NCBI RefSeq assembly: GCF_932294415.1
Contig: NC_065535.1
Span: 27,126,782-27,190,781, forward strand
Source of the DNA: Quercus robur
Taxonomy: Eukaryota > Streptophyta > Magnoliopsida > Fagales > Fagaceae
Direction of reading: 5' to 3'
DNA: 64,000 bases
A program made the translations under genes and the position numbers. This document shows positions 21,995 through 33,220 of the stretch, piece by piece; the stretch's first letter is position 1, and the number at the start of each line of letters is the position of its first letter. Below the pieces are notes generated by a model. The model made no database searches. It was not told the DNA's origin and saw only the letters and a list, made by a program, of their open reading frames with translations.

Positions 21995-24900
21995 TGTAAC
22001 ACCCTGACCCAATTTAATAATTAAACTATGTGTTTGAACGGTTAATTATTATTTTAAGTCATTTTCCTTTTTATAATTAATAGAAGAGTATTTAATAAAC
22101 ACATTATTTTATAATGCCTTTGAATAAGAATTGTAAAGATTATAAATACTTGAAGGGCTAACTGTATTATGTATATATATTAAGTATGTGCAAAATTATA
22201 TTAAGTGGTTTAGGTTATTAGATATATAGTTTTTGGTGTTTAATTAAGTGTATAAAGGTAAGGGTTTATATGCAAAGTTATTTTATTATCTGGGCCTTTC
22301 TAGAATATAGAATTATGGGAGGGTGAAAAGTATAAATATTAAAAGTTGAAAAGGTGAGTTATCTTTTCTTTCCTTAGTAATACACATGAATCACCCAAGA
22401 TATTTTTGCTTGACTTCTTGGCTGCACCAGAAACTTCTTTGGTCCTTCTTGCTTTGCTTCTTTGTTTTCTTCCTTCTTTGTTCTTATTGGTTGCACCTTT
22501 ATCTTTTCTTTGACTCTCTCAAAGAAAGAAGACTTAAGAAGCTCTCCTTCTCTATTCCCATGGGTCCAATTAAATCAGAAAATTCTCACCTCACTTTTCT
22601 CTTAAGGAAAGAGTTAGAAGCTATCTTGAGTCCACGGGTTCACACACCAAAAAGAAAGATAAAGGTCCAAATCATTTCTTCTTCATATTCTCTCAAAGAA
22701 AACTCTCTCAAACTCTCTACCTCTCATACTTTCAGGTCCAACCACTAGGAAAGGGAAATCCTTTCATGCAAGAGTGATTTTATTTCTATTTCCCCTTAAG
22801 AACCAGAAACTTGGTAAGGTTTTAGCTACTCTCATCTTAGAATCCATGATTTCTTCAAGGAATTTTAGTAATGGTATTTGTGGTTTGTAAAATTAGGAAA
22901 TCATGAACTTGTAAGTCTATATTTATATGTTGTTTTAAAAAGCTTTGAAATTGTGTTAGTGTTTTGTTGAAGGTAGATTATGGTTTTTACTAGTTAATGA
23001 TTTTATATGATTAAGGAAGTAAGAAAAAGTTAGGATGAGTACTTTTGATGTTACTGCTGGGATTTTTGTTGTATGTAATTTTGCTATGAATGGTTAAATG
23101 ACTATATGTAAGTGTTTTCTAACATGTCTAATGAGTGTATAAAAATCCCCATATAATAATAAGACTATTTGCAATCATTTTATGTTTTTACAAGAAAATG
23201 TTTCAAAACTACCTCTGTAACAGATTTTGTGTTTACACATGGTAAATTATGTATTAAGTTGTATACAGTGAATTAGGATGCTAGGAGTAATTTCTATGAA
23301 AGCTAAGACACATGTGGTTGTTATGGAAGTGGTCTCACAACATTTGGATCAATATAAAAATAATGGGTTAATTTCTAAGTTGCATGAAATTCTGTCAGGA
23401 CAGATTTGAGCACATTGTCTTGTATGATTTTTAGTAAATTATAGTTTTATGCTTTAACTCCAAAATTGATATGTTATTTACTAGACATCTATAGGAGTTG
23501 CTCTGTAAAATTGCATGAAGTTTGGATGTGGATTGATAGCTCATTTGTATTTTATAAGTGAAGTATATGCTGCTGGAATAAAACAGTAAACAATAAGGGA
23601 CATGCCTAACTTTGAGGATTTAATTCTAAAGTTAGGGTGAATGTTTTTAGTTATAATTTAATATGCTTATCTTTTGGTATGTCTAGATCATATATTAATT
23701 TTGTATAACTTGGTTTGAGGTTTAGTACTTAAAGGAGGGGTTCTAAACCATATGACGGTTGTATTTATGAACCTGTTTTGTTCAACATGTTGTATGCTAC
23801 CTTAAGAGCGTATATGGTTGCATGACCATGCTTAAAAGAGTTTATGTTTATGCATGCATTATTGCCTTAATCTCAAGCACCTTTTGAAATGAAATTGACT
23901 CTTCTAGAGATATGATATTAATGTGAGAATATTAGTTTCTCTATGATATAGTATATCATGGTGTTTAATGAATGTATTTTGTGTTTGGGGAACCTCGTTG
24001 AGGTGGGATTAGGATTTCCTTGAATCTAAGAAATAGAATTTGAGATAAATGTGTAAGTTTATGGCAAGGAAATTATGGATAGTAATAAGCTTTGATTTTT
24101 GGTTTAGGTGTTACCAGTATCCAAGTTTAAGCTCCTTCGATTTTAGGCTCTCGATTCCTCTACTTTCAAGTAAGGGATAAGTTATATGAGCATTTGGTAA
24201 GTCATGAGGTTATTTTAAAATATATGATGCATTAAAAGGGTTTTTGATTAGAGGTATGGCATATAAGCATGTTTCAGACAAAGATAAGTTCGTGAGTTCT
24301 CGAAATCTTATGTATATGATTTAAGCATATTGATGCTATTACTAATTCCACGAACATGATGTTTAAAGAAAACAATGGAGAAGCTTTTATTATGAAATGT
24401 TATGTAAACAATGAATATCAGTATGATGTATAAATATGAAATGTTTTCGGGTTATATTTTCTGGTGATCTGAACTCTACCAGTAGGGGTTAATTACTGGC
24501 TTTCCATGGAAAATGTTATCTGTTTGGCCATTATAAGTGGGACTGGCTCTGTTGTACCCGCCCTTGTTGGTTACGGCCAACTTGTGGAGGAAGTCAACTG
24601 ACCCCCATGGTTAAATATATGTATTATGATGTGATCCCAAGAATACCCGGTATTGTGGGGAATGTTGGATGCCTAGCACCATGGTGTTAGAAGCCTCCCA
24701 AATAATTATAGACTTATTAGATATGGACTAACCAATAAGTTATTTATGAACAACTATATTATGTTATTAATCATGAGAGAAAGATTTTGTTTAAATGCAT
24801 TGTGAAAAGTTAAAAGCTCTCATGAAAAGAAGTTTATGATGAAAAGAAAAGTTGTTCTTTAAAGATAAGAGTTTCTGAAGTTTTGTTACGCTTTAAAGAT

Positions 24901-25816
24901 AAAGCTTCTGATGAAAGTACAAGTTTATGCTAAAAAGTTATAAGATATATGTTCTTTATGAAATGTTAAGTTTTATGACTATGAAAGTTATAATATTTTA
25001 CGAGAAGAAGTTTATGAAGAAAGGTTTTGTTATTCTTTAAGATGTTTCTAGTTTAAGACAAGGTTACCAATTATCTGATTTAAGTTAAAATAATTATTTT
25101 GTAATGAGAATGCATATATATTGATTTTAAACAATCAATATTATATTTGGTGATTTTGTAAGAAATGAAAGAAAGTAAATCCGAAAGGTTTTGGTAATTT
25201 TATTCGGATAAGAAAAAGGAGAACAATTATTTACCTATGAAAAGCATATAAGTTATTATTATGAATAGTATAAAATATTATGCATGAAAAGATGTTCTCC
25301 TATCTGAATATTCATAGAATGAAATGATTTGATTTACATGCATCCTTATTAAATTCTCATGTATCTTACCTTTACTGAGCTGTGTAGCTCACCCCTTCTA
25401 CTCTTTCAGTCAACAGATTTTATTTTGGAGCAGAGCAAGCCTTAGTCGAGTTTTGGAAGAAGCTGGTTTTAGTTTTATGTATATAGATCCTAAATTAGCA
25501 ATTTGATATTTAGATTTGTAGTATGGTGTATTTTAGGATCTAATGAAAGTGGTGTACCTTAAAGTATTAAGAGATGTATTATGTGAAAGTGTGGATATTG
25601 AATAATTGGTAGATTATGTTATTCTTGAGTACAGTGTAGATGCTCTGAATATCAAGTAAAAAAAAAAGTTATATCAAAAAGTAAAGAAATAAGAATGAAT
25701 AGAAAGAGGGAAGCTTTTGTAAAAATTAAGTTAGTTCTTGTTAATATCAGGTTTAAGCTTGACATTAACATGTCGGTCATGGTCACAAATCCGGGTATCG
25801 GATTTGGGGTGTGACA
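21995..25816 (+). mobile_element. 3.8-kb LTR-bounded insertion, probably a large solo LTR, TSD CAAGG
   Basis: The insertion starts TGTAACACCC and ends GGGTGTGACA, near-perfect 10-base inverted ends of TG...CA type. It is flanked by a perfect 5-bp duplication CAAGG (21990-21994, 25817-25821). It interrupts the gypsy reading frame exactly between the D-A-L and S-R-R of the conserved linker motif after RNase H. No second copy of the terminal sequence exists inside and no retroviral protein is encoded, so it is best read as one long LTR left by recombination. LTRs of this length with TGTAACACCC ends occur in Tekay/Del-like chromoviruses. A gagctgtgtagctcacccc motif near 25377, common in such LTRs, supports the plus orientation. 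Confidence 0.85.
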
Positions 25817-27131
25817 CAAGGCATCAACTACCTTGTTCTCACAACCTTGTTTAAACTCCACCACAAACAAATAACTCAACAATTTAGTCAATTATTTCTA
25901 CTGAGCAGGAGTAGCAATCCTTTGCTCCAAAATATATTTCAAGCTTTGTTGGTCAGTTTTTATAATGAATGGCCTGCCTAAGAGGTAGGGTCTCTACTTA
26001 TGCACTGCAGTGACCAATGCTAACAGTTCTTTTTCATAAGTGAACAGTTACAAGTCCTTGCCCTTAAGAATTTGACTATGGAAGGCAATTGGTCTATGAT
26101 TTGCATCAAAACAACCCCTAGGCCACTCCCTGATGCATCACACTCACTAGTGAATGAGTGATTAAAGTTAGGCAGGGCTAGGACAAGAGGTTGACTAATA
26201 GCATCCTTGAGTTGTTGAAAAGCTTTTTCAGCTTCAGCAGACCAGACAAAGGCATTCTTTTTTAGCAATGCAGTAAGTGGAGCAGCTATCTGACCATAAT
26301 TCTGGATGAACTTCCTGTAATAGCTAGTCAAGCCCAAAAAACCCTTCAAGGCCTTGATAGAAGTAGGGGATGGCGAAGCTACCATTGCTGCAATCTTCCT
26401 TAGATCAATACTAACACCTTGGCTAAAGATGATGTGGCCAAGATATTCTACTTTTGGACAGCCAAAGACACATTTGCTTCTCTTAGTATATAACTGATGT
26501 TGCAGCAGCAACTCCAATACTGTTCTGAGATGCTAAAGATGAAGCTCCAAGGTAGGACTAAAAACCAGGATGTCATCGAAGAAAACCAACACAAATCTTC
26601 TCAAATAAGGCCTAAAAACATCATTCATTAAGGACTGAAAGGTAGATGGAGCATTAGTCAGATCAAATGGCATAACTAAGAACTCATAGTGTCCATCATG
26701 TGTCCTAAAGGCAGTTTTAGGGATATCCTCCTCCTTCATACAAATCTGGTGGTAACCAGATCTTAAATCCAACTTAGAGAAGATGGTGGAACTAGCAAGA
26801 TCATCCAGTAACTTATCCACTACTAGTATGGGAAACTTGACCTTGATTGTAGCCTGATTCAAAGCCCTATAGCCAATGCACATCCTTCAAGAGCCATCTG
26901 CCTTCCTCACCAACAATATTGGAGAAGAGAATGGGCTTTGATTAGGCCTAATGGAACCAACTTCCAACAAATTAGTGACGATCTTCTCAATTTCAGTTTT
27001 TTGGAAATTAGGATACCTATAAGGCCTTTGACAAATTGGGCCAGTCCCCTCCTTCAAAAGAATTTGATGTTCATGACCTCTACAAGGAGGCAAACCAGAG
27101 GGTGTACAAATATTGAGGTAAACTCAATTAG
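25817..27131 (-). pseudogene. Gypsy reverse transcriptase and RNase H (decayed)
   Basis: On the minus strand, 27093-26887 carries the approach to the RT domain (R-P-Y-R-Y-P, E-I-E-K-I-V, S-P-F-S-S-P-I-L-L-V-R-K). 26883-26533 carries the palm ([10 protein letters not shown], the [11 protein letters not shown] block and the F-F-D-D-I-L-V-F-S catalytic box, where F-D-D replaces the usual Y-D-D but keeps both aspartates). 26517-26020 carries the thumb and the start of RNase H (C-D-A-S-G-S-G-L-G-V-V-L). A further RNase H piece at 25891-25817 runs into the insertion. The frame is broken at several points, including a one-base loss near 27110 before the S-G-L-P-P motif. It would have copied element RNA into DNA. 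Confidence 0.9.
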
Positions 27132-28229
27132 TGTTAAGGACATATTTTGTGTAATTGGCTAATCTTTTAACAAAACGCACTTTACTTTAATTGGGTAGAT
27201 CTAGGATGTATTTAATACTTCAAGGAACAAGAGTTCAAGTCTAGTATTGAAGCCATGCAAATCTGTCCAAGAAACAAGTGAAGAAGTGCTAATTTTTTAA
27301 AACTCGATAGCTGCTCGACACCTTTCGACAGCTAGGTTATCTGTCAAGCTCTTCAGTTGATTGTTATCGCAATCTCGACACCTTTCAATAGCTGGTGGAT
27401 CGATCGAGAAAGCTCCTATCTCCTCGACAGCTCCTCGATAGCTGTATCTGTCGAAGTTTAAAGCTCGACACCTCCCGATCGATCAAGGTTACGGGAATTC
27501 AGATTTTCAGATCTGATTTTCGGGCCATGCTGACATGTATGTGTAGGGTTTCTTTTCTCATAACCCTAGACCTATATAAGACTTATTTTAGAGGCCATCA
27601 CATGAGAGAATACAAGGATAACATATGCAAAAGGTGACTGATGCCTTATTCTCTCTGAAAAAAGCTACTGCATCTTTGCACCTTAGGGTTTTGTAACCAA
27701 GTGCTTCTTGATCTTTATTGTTGATAAAGTGAAGAACTTTGCAGCCAACATCTTCTTCTAGTTAGTGTGTTAGTCATGTACTGGGAGCCATGTATCTTTG
27801 GTTAGTCACGTACTAGGAGCCGTGCATCTTTGGTTAGTCACGTACTAGGATCTGTGCAACAAAAAAGGTGGCGTTCATATATTGAAGAGTTCAGAAGTTT
27901 TGAACCGGTAGAATGTTTCTGCTGTGAGTTCATCTACGTGGATTGTAGAGTCTAGGGACAAAGGTTTTGTATTAGATCTAAAACTTCTCTTTACTATAGT
28001 GGATTGCTTTTCGGGAAGGTTTTCCCTCAGGTTTTTTACTGTGAAACTAGTTTGTTTCATTGGTTTTCCTGAGTCATCATATCTTGTCTTATTTATTTTT
28101 TCCGCTGTATGATTTTGACATGATATTGATGTTTGTTTGTTTTAACAAGTTTTATTCATAATAAATCTAATTAACAACTTGGGTTTAAAACTTGTTAATT
28201 CTATCAACTAGGGTCTTAATTTCCCAACA
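27132..28229 (-). mobile_element. 1.1-kb solo LTR inside the gypsy element, TSD CTAAT
   Basis: On the minus strand this begins TGTTGGGAAATTAAG and ends ...TTAACA. It is flanked by a perfect 5-bp duplication CTAAT (28230-28234 and 27127-27131). The TGTTGGGA start is typical of plant Ty1/copia LTRs. It contains no internal region, so it is a solo LTR. Inside are a 32-bp triple repeat (27769-27859) and a cluster of tcgacac/gacagct motifs (27300-27480). Confidence 0.87.
27769..27859. repeat. 32-bp tandem repeat, three units, inside the solo LTR
   Basis: Three units starting gttagtca(t/c)gtact at 27769, 27801 and 27833; the third is incomplete. Transcription-related repeats of this kind are common in LTR U3 regions, but no function can be shown here. 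Confidence 0.9.
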
Positions 28230-28234
28230 ATTAG

Positions 28235-28747
28235 CATCTTCTCAATCAAGGGATCCCATTGTTGCTGGGATGAAGAAGTTCCTAAACCCAATGACACAAT
28301 CTACAAAAGAATACCCTTCCTGACAGGCTTTCTACAAAAGTGATCACCCTCTTGAAGAGTTAAATCAGTAGAATGCATACCAAACTATGTAATAGTGGTA
28401 CCAAGATGTAGAAATTGCATTGACATAGCCAGGAAATCCCATTGAATCAGGCCCAAGGTCCTAAGACATTGAGTGCCTAAGACCAACTCACAATCCCCTA
28501 AGGGCAAATCATTCAAGTTCACTGAAAAGATATGACCTTGCATAACAACTTTAACATCTAAACAAACACCCTTGGTCTTAATTGTTGCTCTAACCTCAAA
28601 TGAAACAGTAAGATCTAAAAATAGTTGTAATTTGGAAATTATGGCAGCATCTAGGAAATTATGAGTGCTACCAGTGTTAATTAAAATGACAACCCAATGA
28701 CCATTAATTTTACCCTTAATTCTCATTGTACCAGGTGAAGGGCTTCC
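28235..28747 (-). pseudogene. Gypsy protease region, catalytic Asp replaced by Asn
   Basis: The minus-strand frame 28726-28385 resembles the aspartic protease of plant Ty3/gypsy elements, with I-N-T-G-S-T-H-N-F where the family has D-T-G-S/A-T-H. The aspartate codon is changed to asparagine, so the enzyme would be dead. The sequence continues to the next insertion at 28234 as a linker toward reverse transcriptase (W-D-P-L-I-E-K-M-L). Confidence 0.85.
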
Positions 28748-29841
28748 TCAGAAAGCATAAAGTGTAATTTCTGCTTTAGCCATTTTAGGTTCAGACTCAA
28801 CAGATTCAGACTGGAGCATATCAGATTCAAGAGACAAGGGCATATCAACATCATTAAGTTCTATCAGTTGCACATTAGAACTGGGTCCTTGAAATGGATA
28901 AAGGCCTTCTAACAAGAAAATTTTAGCAGACTTACAGTGATGCCCATGTTGAAATTTCTCATCACAATTAAAGCAAAGTCCTTTCTTCCTTCTCTCCCCC
29001 ATTTGTGTTGGTGACAGCCTCTGCAAGGGCAACTTAAACTTGGAGTCCAACTTGATATCAGGTCTTGGTCCAAGAATTGAAGGCTTAGACAGTTCCATTG
29101 AAGAAGGTTTTTGAATCTTCTTGCTACTCATCAAATACTCTTCTTGAATTTTAGCCAAACCAAAGGCCTTATTGAGATTCTTTGGATTAAGCGTTTTTAT
29201 AGGTAGCCTGACTTCATCTTTAAGGCCACTGAGAAAGCAGCTCAATTTATGGTTCTCTGTTAAAACCCTAATTCTGTTAGAGAGAGCTTCAAATTGCCCC
29301 TTGTCATTTACCACATTACTTGTTTGTCGCAACCTTGTCAATGCCTCCATTGGATTCTCATAGGCAAAAGAACCGAATCTTGTTAACAGTGCCTCCACAA
29401 AGCTCTCCCAAGCCAAGAACACACCCGTTGCTTCACAATCTTGGAACCAAACTAAAGCATCACCATCCATAAGGAAAGAAGCCATTAGAAGCCTCTCATT
29501 AATTGGGGATTGATAGATATTGAAGTATTAATTAGCTTTGTACGCCCAGGCTGCAAGGTCATCTCCTCTAAATTGAGGAAACTCAAGCCTTACACTCTTC
29601 GCCAAACTTGGTATTGGCAGAGTAACAGCTTGAGACATTGGGGTCTTTGGGGATGGTGGTTGCTTCTCTTCTCTTTAGCTTCAGTTAGCTTCTGCAAAGC
29701 AAGGCTAATGGCATTCAATTGCTAGGTATTGGCATTCAATTGCTGAGTAATTTCTTGAAGAGAATGGGCATGGTGGTCAATAGTAGTTCTTAAGGATGCT
29801 ATTGATTCATTGATGTATGAAATGGATCGAGTTTCAGTCAT
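28748..29841 (-). pseudogene. Gypsy gag (decayed)
   Basis: The frame starts at ATG 29841, 17 bases after the primer site, and reads M-T-E-T-R-S-I-S. It meets a TAG stop near 29725 inside a Q-Q-L-N-A repeat. The main open piece, 29485-28748 (245 aa), has the retrotransposon gag core (A-L-V-W-F-Q-D, T-R-F-G) and a zinc-knuckle-like C-F-N-C-D-E-K-F-Q-H-G-H-H-C near its end. Gag forms the particle that packages element RNA. Confidence 0.87.
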
Positions 29842-29857
29842 GGTCGTAGGAAAGAGG

Positions 29858-29869
29858 GCTCTGATACCA
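29858..29869 (-). promoter_or_regulatory. Primer-binding site (initiator tRNA-Met) of the gypsy element
   Basis: The minus strand reads TGGTATCAGAGC, the standard 12 bases complementary to the 3' end of plant initiator tRNA-Met used to start first-strand synthesis. Confidence 0.9.
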
Positions 29870-30419
29870 ATTTTTAAGTGTTTGGCCAATCAGAAAAGTG
29901 GAAGAAAGGTAAAGGGTGATGACAAAAATGGAGAATTGGGATGAATCTAAAAAGGCCATGAAAGAAGAGCTCTCAAGATTGCAAGAGAATCTTGAAAATA
30001 TGACAGAAAAGGAGTTACAATCTCTTGATTCAATGGAACTCAAAAAACAAATTAAGTTCCAAGAATCTACTGTTGATGTTGTAAGCCGGAATGTTGATTT
30101 TTGTGTCAAAGTGGATGATGATATCCATGTATACGTTGCCCTCGAATTTCAATCCAAAGAACCAATGAAGAAGGAGATGATGATCCAAGAATCTACAATG
30201 CAAGAACCCATTGTTGTTGGTGTGAATGAAGAACACATTGTTCTTGTGCAATCCCTTTGTGTACGGGGCAATCAATCTGACACAGCCATGGAAAGCTTAG
30301 TTGTGCATGGTATGGGTGTAGTGCATCCATTGGCATAATACAACTTTGAGCCCTTTGAATTTATTGCTTATGGAGGCGCAATAAATATGGATCATATTTG
30401 TTGTATCAAGTGTGATTAA

Positions 30420-30944
30420 ATGTATCTTGATATTCTTTCCAAGAGTGGTATTAGACTTTCAATGAATGAATATGGGTCAGTTACAACTTTGCATTTTGAT
30501 GGCAAAGTTTTCAACATCATGATTGGACCAATGCATGAGTCAGTGATTATATATGGAATGAATGTTAATTCAACTTTCCATATTGATGAGTTCTTTAGTC
30601 CATCTTTCAAGATTGCTCCAATACATGATCCAACCAATGTACGTAATCATGTAGCATTTGGTGGAAGAGATCTTTTGTGTTGTGATGGATGCTTACATGC
30701 CTTGCATATAGAATGCAGCCCTCTGCCAAGAATTCCTCATGATACTTGGTACTTTAGGTATTGCCAGAATATGTTCCAAAAAGAAAACTTTGTGACAAAG
30801 TGCTTGGAAGTAGTTGGTGTGTTCAATCTTCAAGATGCTTTGGAGTATTGGGTTAGTGGCCGGTTTCCCCTCATGAATGTGTCATTTCATACAACACCTT
30901 GTGGGCAAGGTGTTTTCAAGGGGAGGGAAATGTTAGGAATATGA
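30420..30944 (+). pseudogene. Captured fragment of a PHD-finger protein gene
   Basis: A 174-codon open frame starts at ATG 30420. Residues about 79-119 read D-L-L-C-C-D-G-C-L-H-A-L-H-I-E-C ... I-P-H-D-T-W-Y-F-R-Y-C-Q-N. This is the second half of a PHD zinc finger of the type found in plant histone-reader proteins (IDM1-like and related). The first Cys pair of the finger and the usual continuation are lacking. The final codons run through the polypurine tract into the LTR, so the natural C-terminus is lost. It lacks introns. It is probably a transduplicated host sequence, not a working gene. Confidence 0.6.
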
Positions 30945-31246
30945 AATAATTATTGTAATCCCTTTAGTTAGCTAGTTGGTTGAGAATAGGATGAGTTAGT
31001 TAGGATTTAAGCACATGTAACTCATTTAACACATGGCTTAATTCATAGAGTACATGTTGAATTAACTAACCAATTATCTTGAGTCATGTGGGTCATTGAC
31101 ATTAAAGCTAGTCTCTTATAAATACATGATTATAATTCAACATTAGATATGAATGGAAGAATAAACCAATTTCTTAGTGTATTAATGCATCTCTCTCTCT
31201 CTCTCTATGGAGGTTGACTACCTTGAATTAAGTTAATTTCCCTACA
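30931..31246 (+). repeat. LTR (3') of the gene-capturing element
   Basis: It starts TGTTAGGAA and ends CCTACA, preceded by a polypurine tract. A (CT)n run lies near 31192-31206. No partner LTR is in the window, so the ends are inferred. Confidence 0.55.
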
Positions 31247-31265
31247 ATTTCCCTATAATTCCTAT

Positions 31266-32375
31266 TGAAAGTTCAAAAACGTGTACAAAACACATTTGAA
31301 CGTTTAGACCCCCAAAATACAACTTAACCAACTCAAGTAATATGTCAAACAACTAGTGTGCGGAAACTTAACACATGCTATAATATGAAATTGGTTAAAC
31401 AACTATCTAAGCCATAACAAAATAAAACCACAGCAGATAATGTAAAGGCGGAGATAGAGAGGAAGGAAGATGCAAACACACAGACAACACGCGATGTGTT
31501 ATCGAAGAGGAAACCGAAGTCCTCGGCGAAAAACCTCTCCGCCGCCCTCCAAGCGATAATCAATCCACTAGAAAATACAGTTGGGATACAAGGACAGCAA
31601 TAGACCCTCCAAGCCTAATCTACCCAGTGCACCTAAGCCCTCCAAGCTTCTTGCTCCAACGAGGTTGCGCCGAACCTTTTTCTTTTCTAGCTTCCCGGAT
31701 TCCGCTACTAGACCGTAGCATCAACCAATGAAGATTGACTCCTTCCTAACTGCTTCCCAGAACTCCAAACGACTGTCTCACAGAGATGATAATGGTGAGA
31801 ACCAGGTTTGGTATAATGCCTCTCAAGGATTTGACAATGGAGAGGAAGAGAGTAAGGGAATTTGAAGAGACTCTAAGGTATAGATTGTGGGTGAAACAAT
31901 CTGATTTTTCTTTAGGGTTTCTCTCTCAAAATTCTCTCTGGAAGCTCTCTTTCAATCGTGGGTTAAAGGGGTATTTATACTGGAGTGGAGAGGAATGTGA
32001 AACGTCTGGTTTTGGCAAAACAGGGGTGGCTCGCGGCTTGACCTCGCGGCTTGACCAAGTCGCGAGATCCAGTCGCGAGTTAACCGTATGGCCAGTTGTC
32101 CTGTTTTGTCCTGTAGTGCTCCAGCTAGCATGACTGTTCATCTTCCAGCATGCTTGGCACGTGTGCAGCTTCTGGCGGCTTGCAGCCGCGAGTCCGCCCG
32201 CGAGTCCCAGCCGCAACACTCTGTTTTCTTGCACACTCTTGAGCAATCTTCACTCTATCTCACTCACTACCCTTACAACAAACCCACCTAAATACAGGGT
32301 TACTAAATGCTGAATTACAAGCAAATTTGGCACGGAATAAAGCCAATAAGATGGTTGAATAAATTCAACCTTACA
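31266..32375 (-). repeat. 3' LTR of the gag-only element (1,110 bp)
   Basis: It matches 38378-39509 along its whole length. It contains a tcgcgag/cgcggc motif cluster (near 32027-32085) and ORFs that are present in both LTRs but resemble no protein. Confidence 0.95.
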
Positions 32376-32387
32376 ATCTCCCCATTT
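32376..32387 (-). promoter_or_regulatory. Polypurine tract of the gag-only element
   Basis: The minus strand reads AAATGGGGAGAT immediately before the LTR TGTAAGG, the usual copia-type polypurine tract. Confidence 0.85.
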
Positions 32388-33220
32388 GGCTATTCCGTGA
32401 CAAAACCTTAAAACAGACTCTAGACTTAACATGTGAGTTGGGAACAGTTGAACAAAACTCACTCACACCTAACTCTAGAAGCTGTGAAGCACTTGAATCA
32501 TATGAACATAAACTCCTGAAACACAACAATACACCATGATCATTGTAAGCAGAAAATTATAAATGCATATGAAACAGGCAATATGAGATCAAGCAAAGAT
32601 GGAGTTAATAAACAAACCATGGCTTGATCAACCAAGTGAACACCACAAGGTAGTGATCACAGTGCTCATTCACACTTGAAATGAACACAAGGACATACAA
32701 GTTAACAAGCACAAGGCAAGACACTTGTATGCTCAATACTCAACCAATGCATAGCACACAAGACATATGCATCTAGGAACAATCCTACAAGGGCACAAGA
32801 GTGACAGTATATAAACCAAAATGCAGAACATTTAGATTAAAGTACTGATTTCAACATAGCATAAAGGCTGCACTTAAGCAAGGTACATACCATAAAGCCT
32901 ACAAACTATGTATAAAACATTAACCCTAAAAGCTTACAAAAGCACATGGGTACAAAACAATAACTTCCTGAAAAACATCATCAACATATATTAAAGTTTA
33001 AACCAAGAGTATATGAAATGAGTTAGAAACAGCTATACACCAAAACACAGTGTATCAAAACTATAAAAACACTAAAAGTACTCAAATCATAAACATATAT
33101 AAACACAGTTTCTGTTTTTAGCAACTCCCCCTCAACTAATTACTCCCCCTTAAGAGCTGCTTTTCTGCTTCTCAATCATCAATGAACTTCTCCCCCTTTT
33201 TGACAGGAATGGCCAAAGGG
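32388..33220 (-). other. Element interior, non-coding
   Basis: This lies between the second ORF and the 3' LTR. It is AT-rich on both strands, with several ctccccctt motifs near 33125-33200. No pol-like sequence is visible. Confidence 0.6.

Larger units (their letters stand above)
20136..29944 (-). mobile_element. Decayed Ty3/gypsy chromovirus (Reina-like), split by two LTR insertions
   Basis: Read on the minus strand, the order is: 5' LTR fragment (29917-29944), tRNA-Met primer site, gag, protease, reverse transcriptase, RNase H, integrase, chromodomain, polypurine tract, 3' LTR. That is the Ty3/gypsy order, and the chromodomain and short LTR suggest the Reina clade. Two secondary insertions, 21995-25816 and 27132-28229, each carry their own 5-bp duplication and together account for 4.9 kb of the span. 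The 5' LTR is cut off about 28 bases beyond its inner end by the junction at 29944. Frameshifts, stops and a lost protease aspartate show the copy is inactive. Confidence 0.9.
29945..31246 (+). mobile_element. 3' end of an LTR element carrying a captured PHD-finger gene fragment
   Basis: A polypurine tract AAGGGGAGGGAAA (30918-30930) is followed directly by an LTR-like unit starting TGTTAGGAATATG (30931) and ending ...CCCTACA (31246). The unit is 316 bp and has a TATA-like cttataaata near 31114-31123. Upstream, 29945-30917 is open for long stretches on the plus strand but encodes no retroviral enzyme. The 5' part of the element is missing: at 29944 it abuts the broken gypsy 5' LTR, so an open frame across that junction is a chance fusion. 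Confidence 0.6.

Noticed and set aside
22386..22748. Plus-strand 120-codon frame with a hydrophobic N-terminus
   Set aside because: It lies inside the 3.8-kb LTR-like insertion, has T/C-rich low-complexity composition and no recognisable family.
27769..27859. Direct repeats suggestive of a CRISPR array
   Set aside because: There are only three units with no spacers, in a plant LTR.
29916..30338. A 140-codon gene starting before 29945
   Set aside because: Its first ten or so codons come from the broken gypsy LTR and the rest from another element, so the joined frame is a junction artefact.
31786..32291. Plus-strand frames of 67-115 codons, also at 38898-39403
   Set aside because: They occur in both LTRs of the gag-only element because the LTRs are copies. 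They resemble no protein and run antisense to the element.
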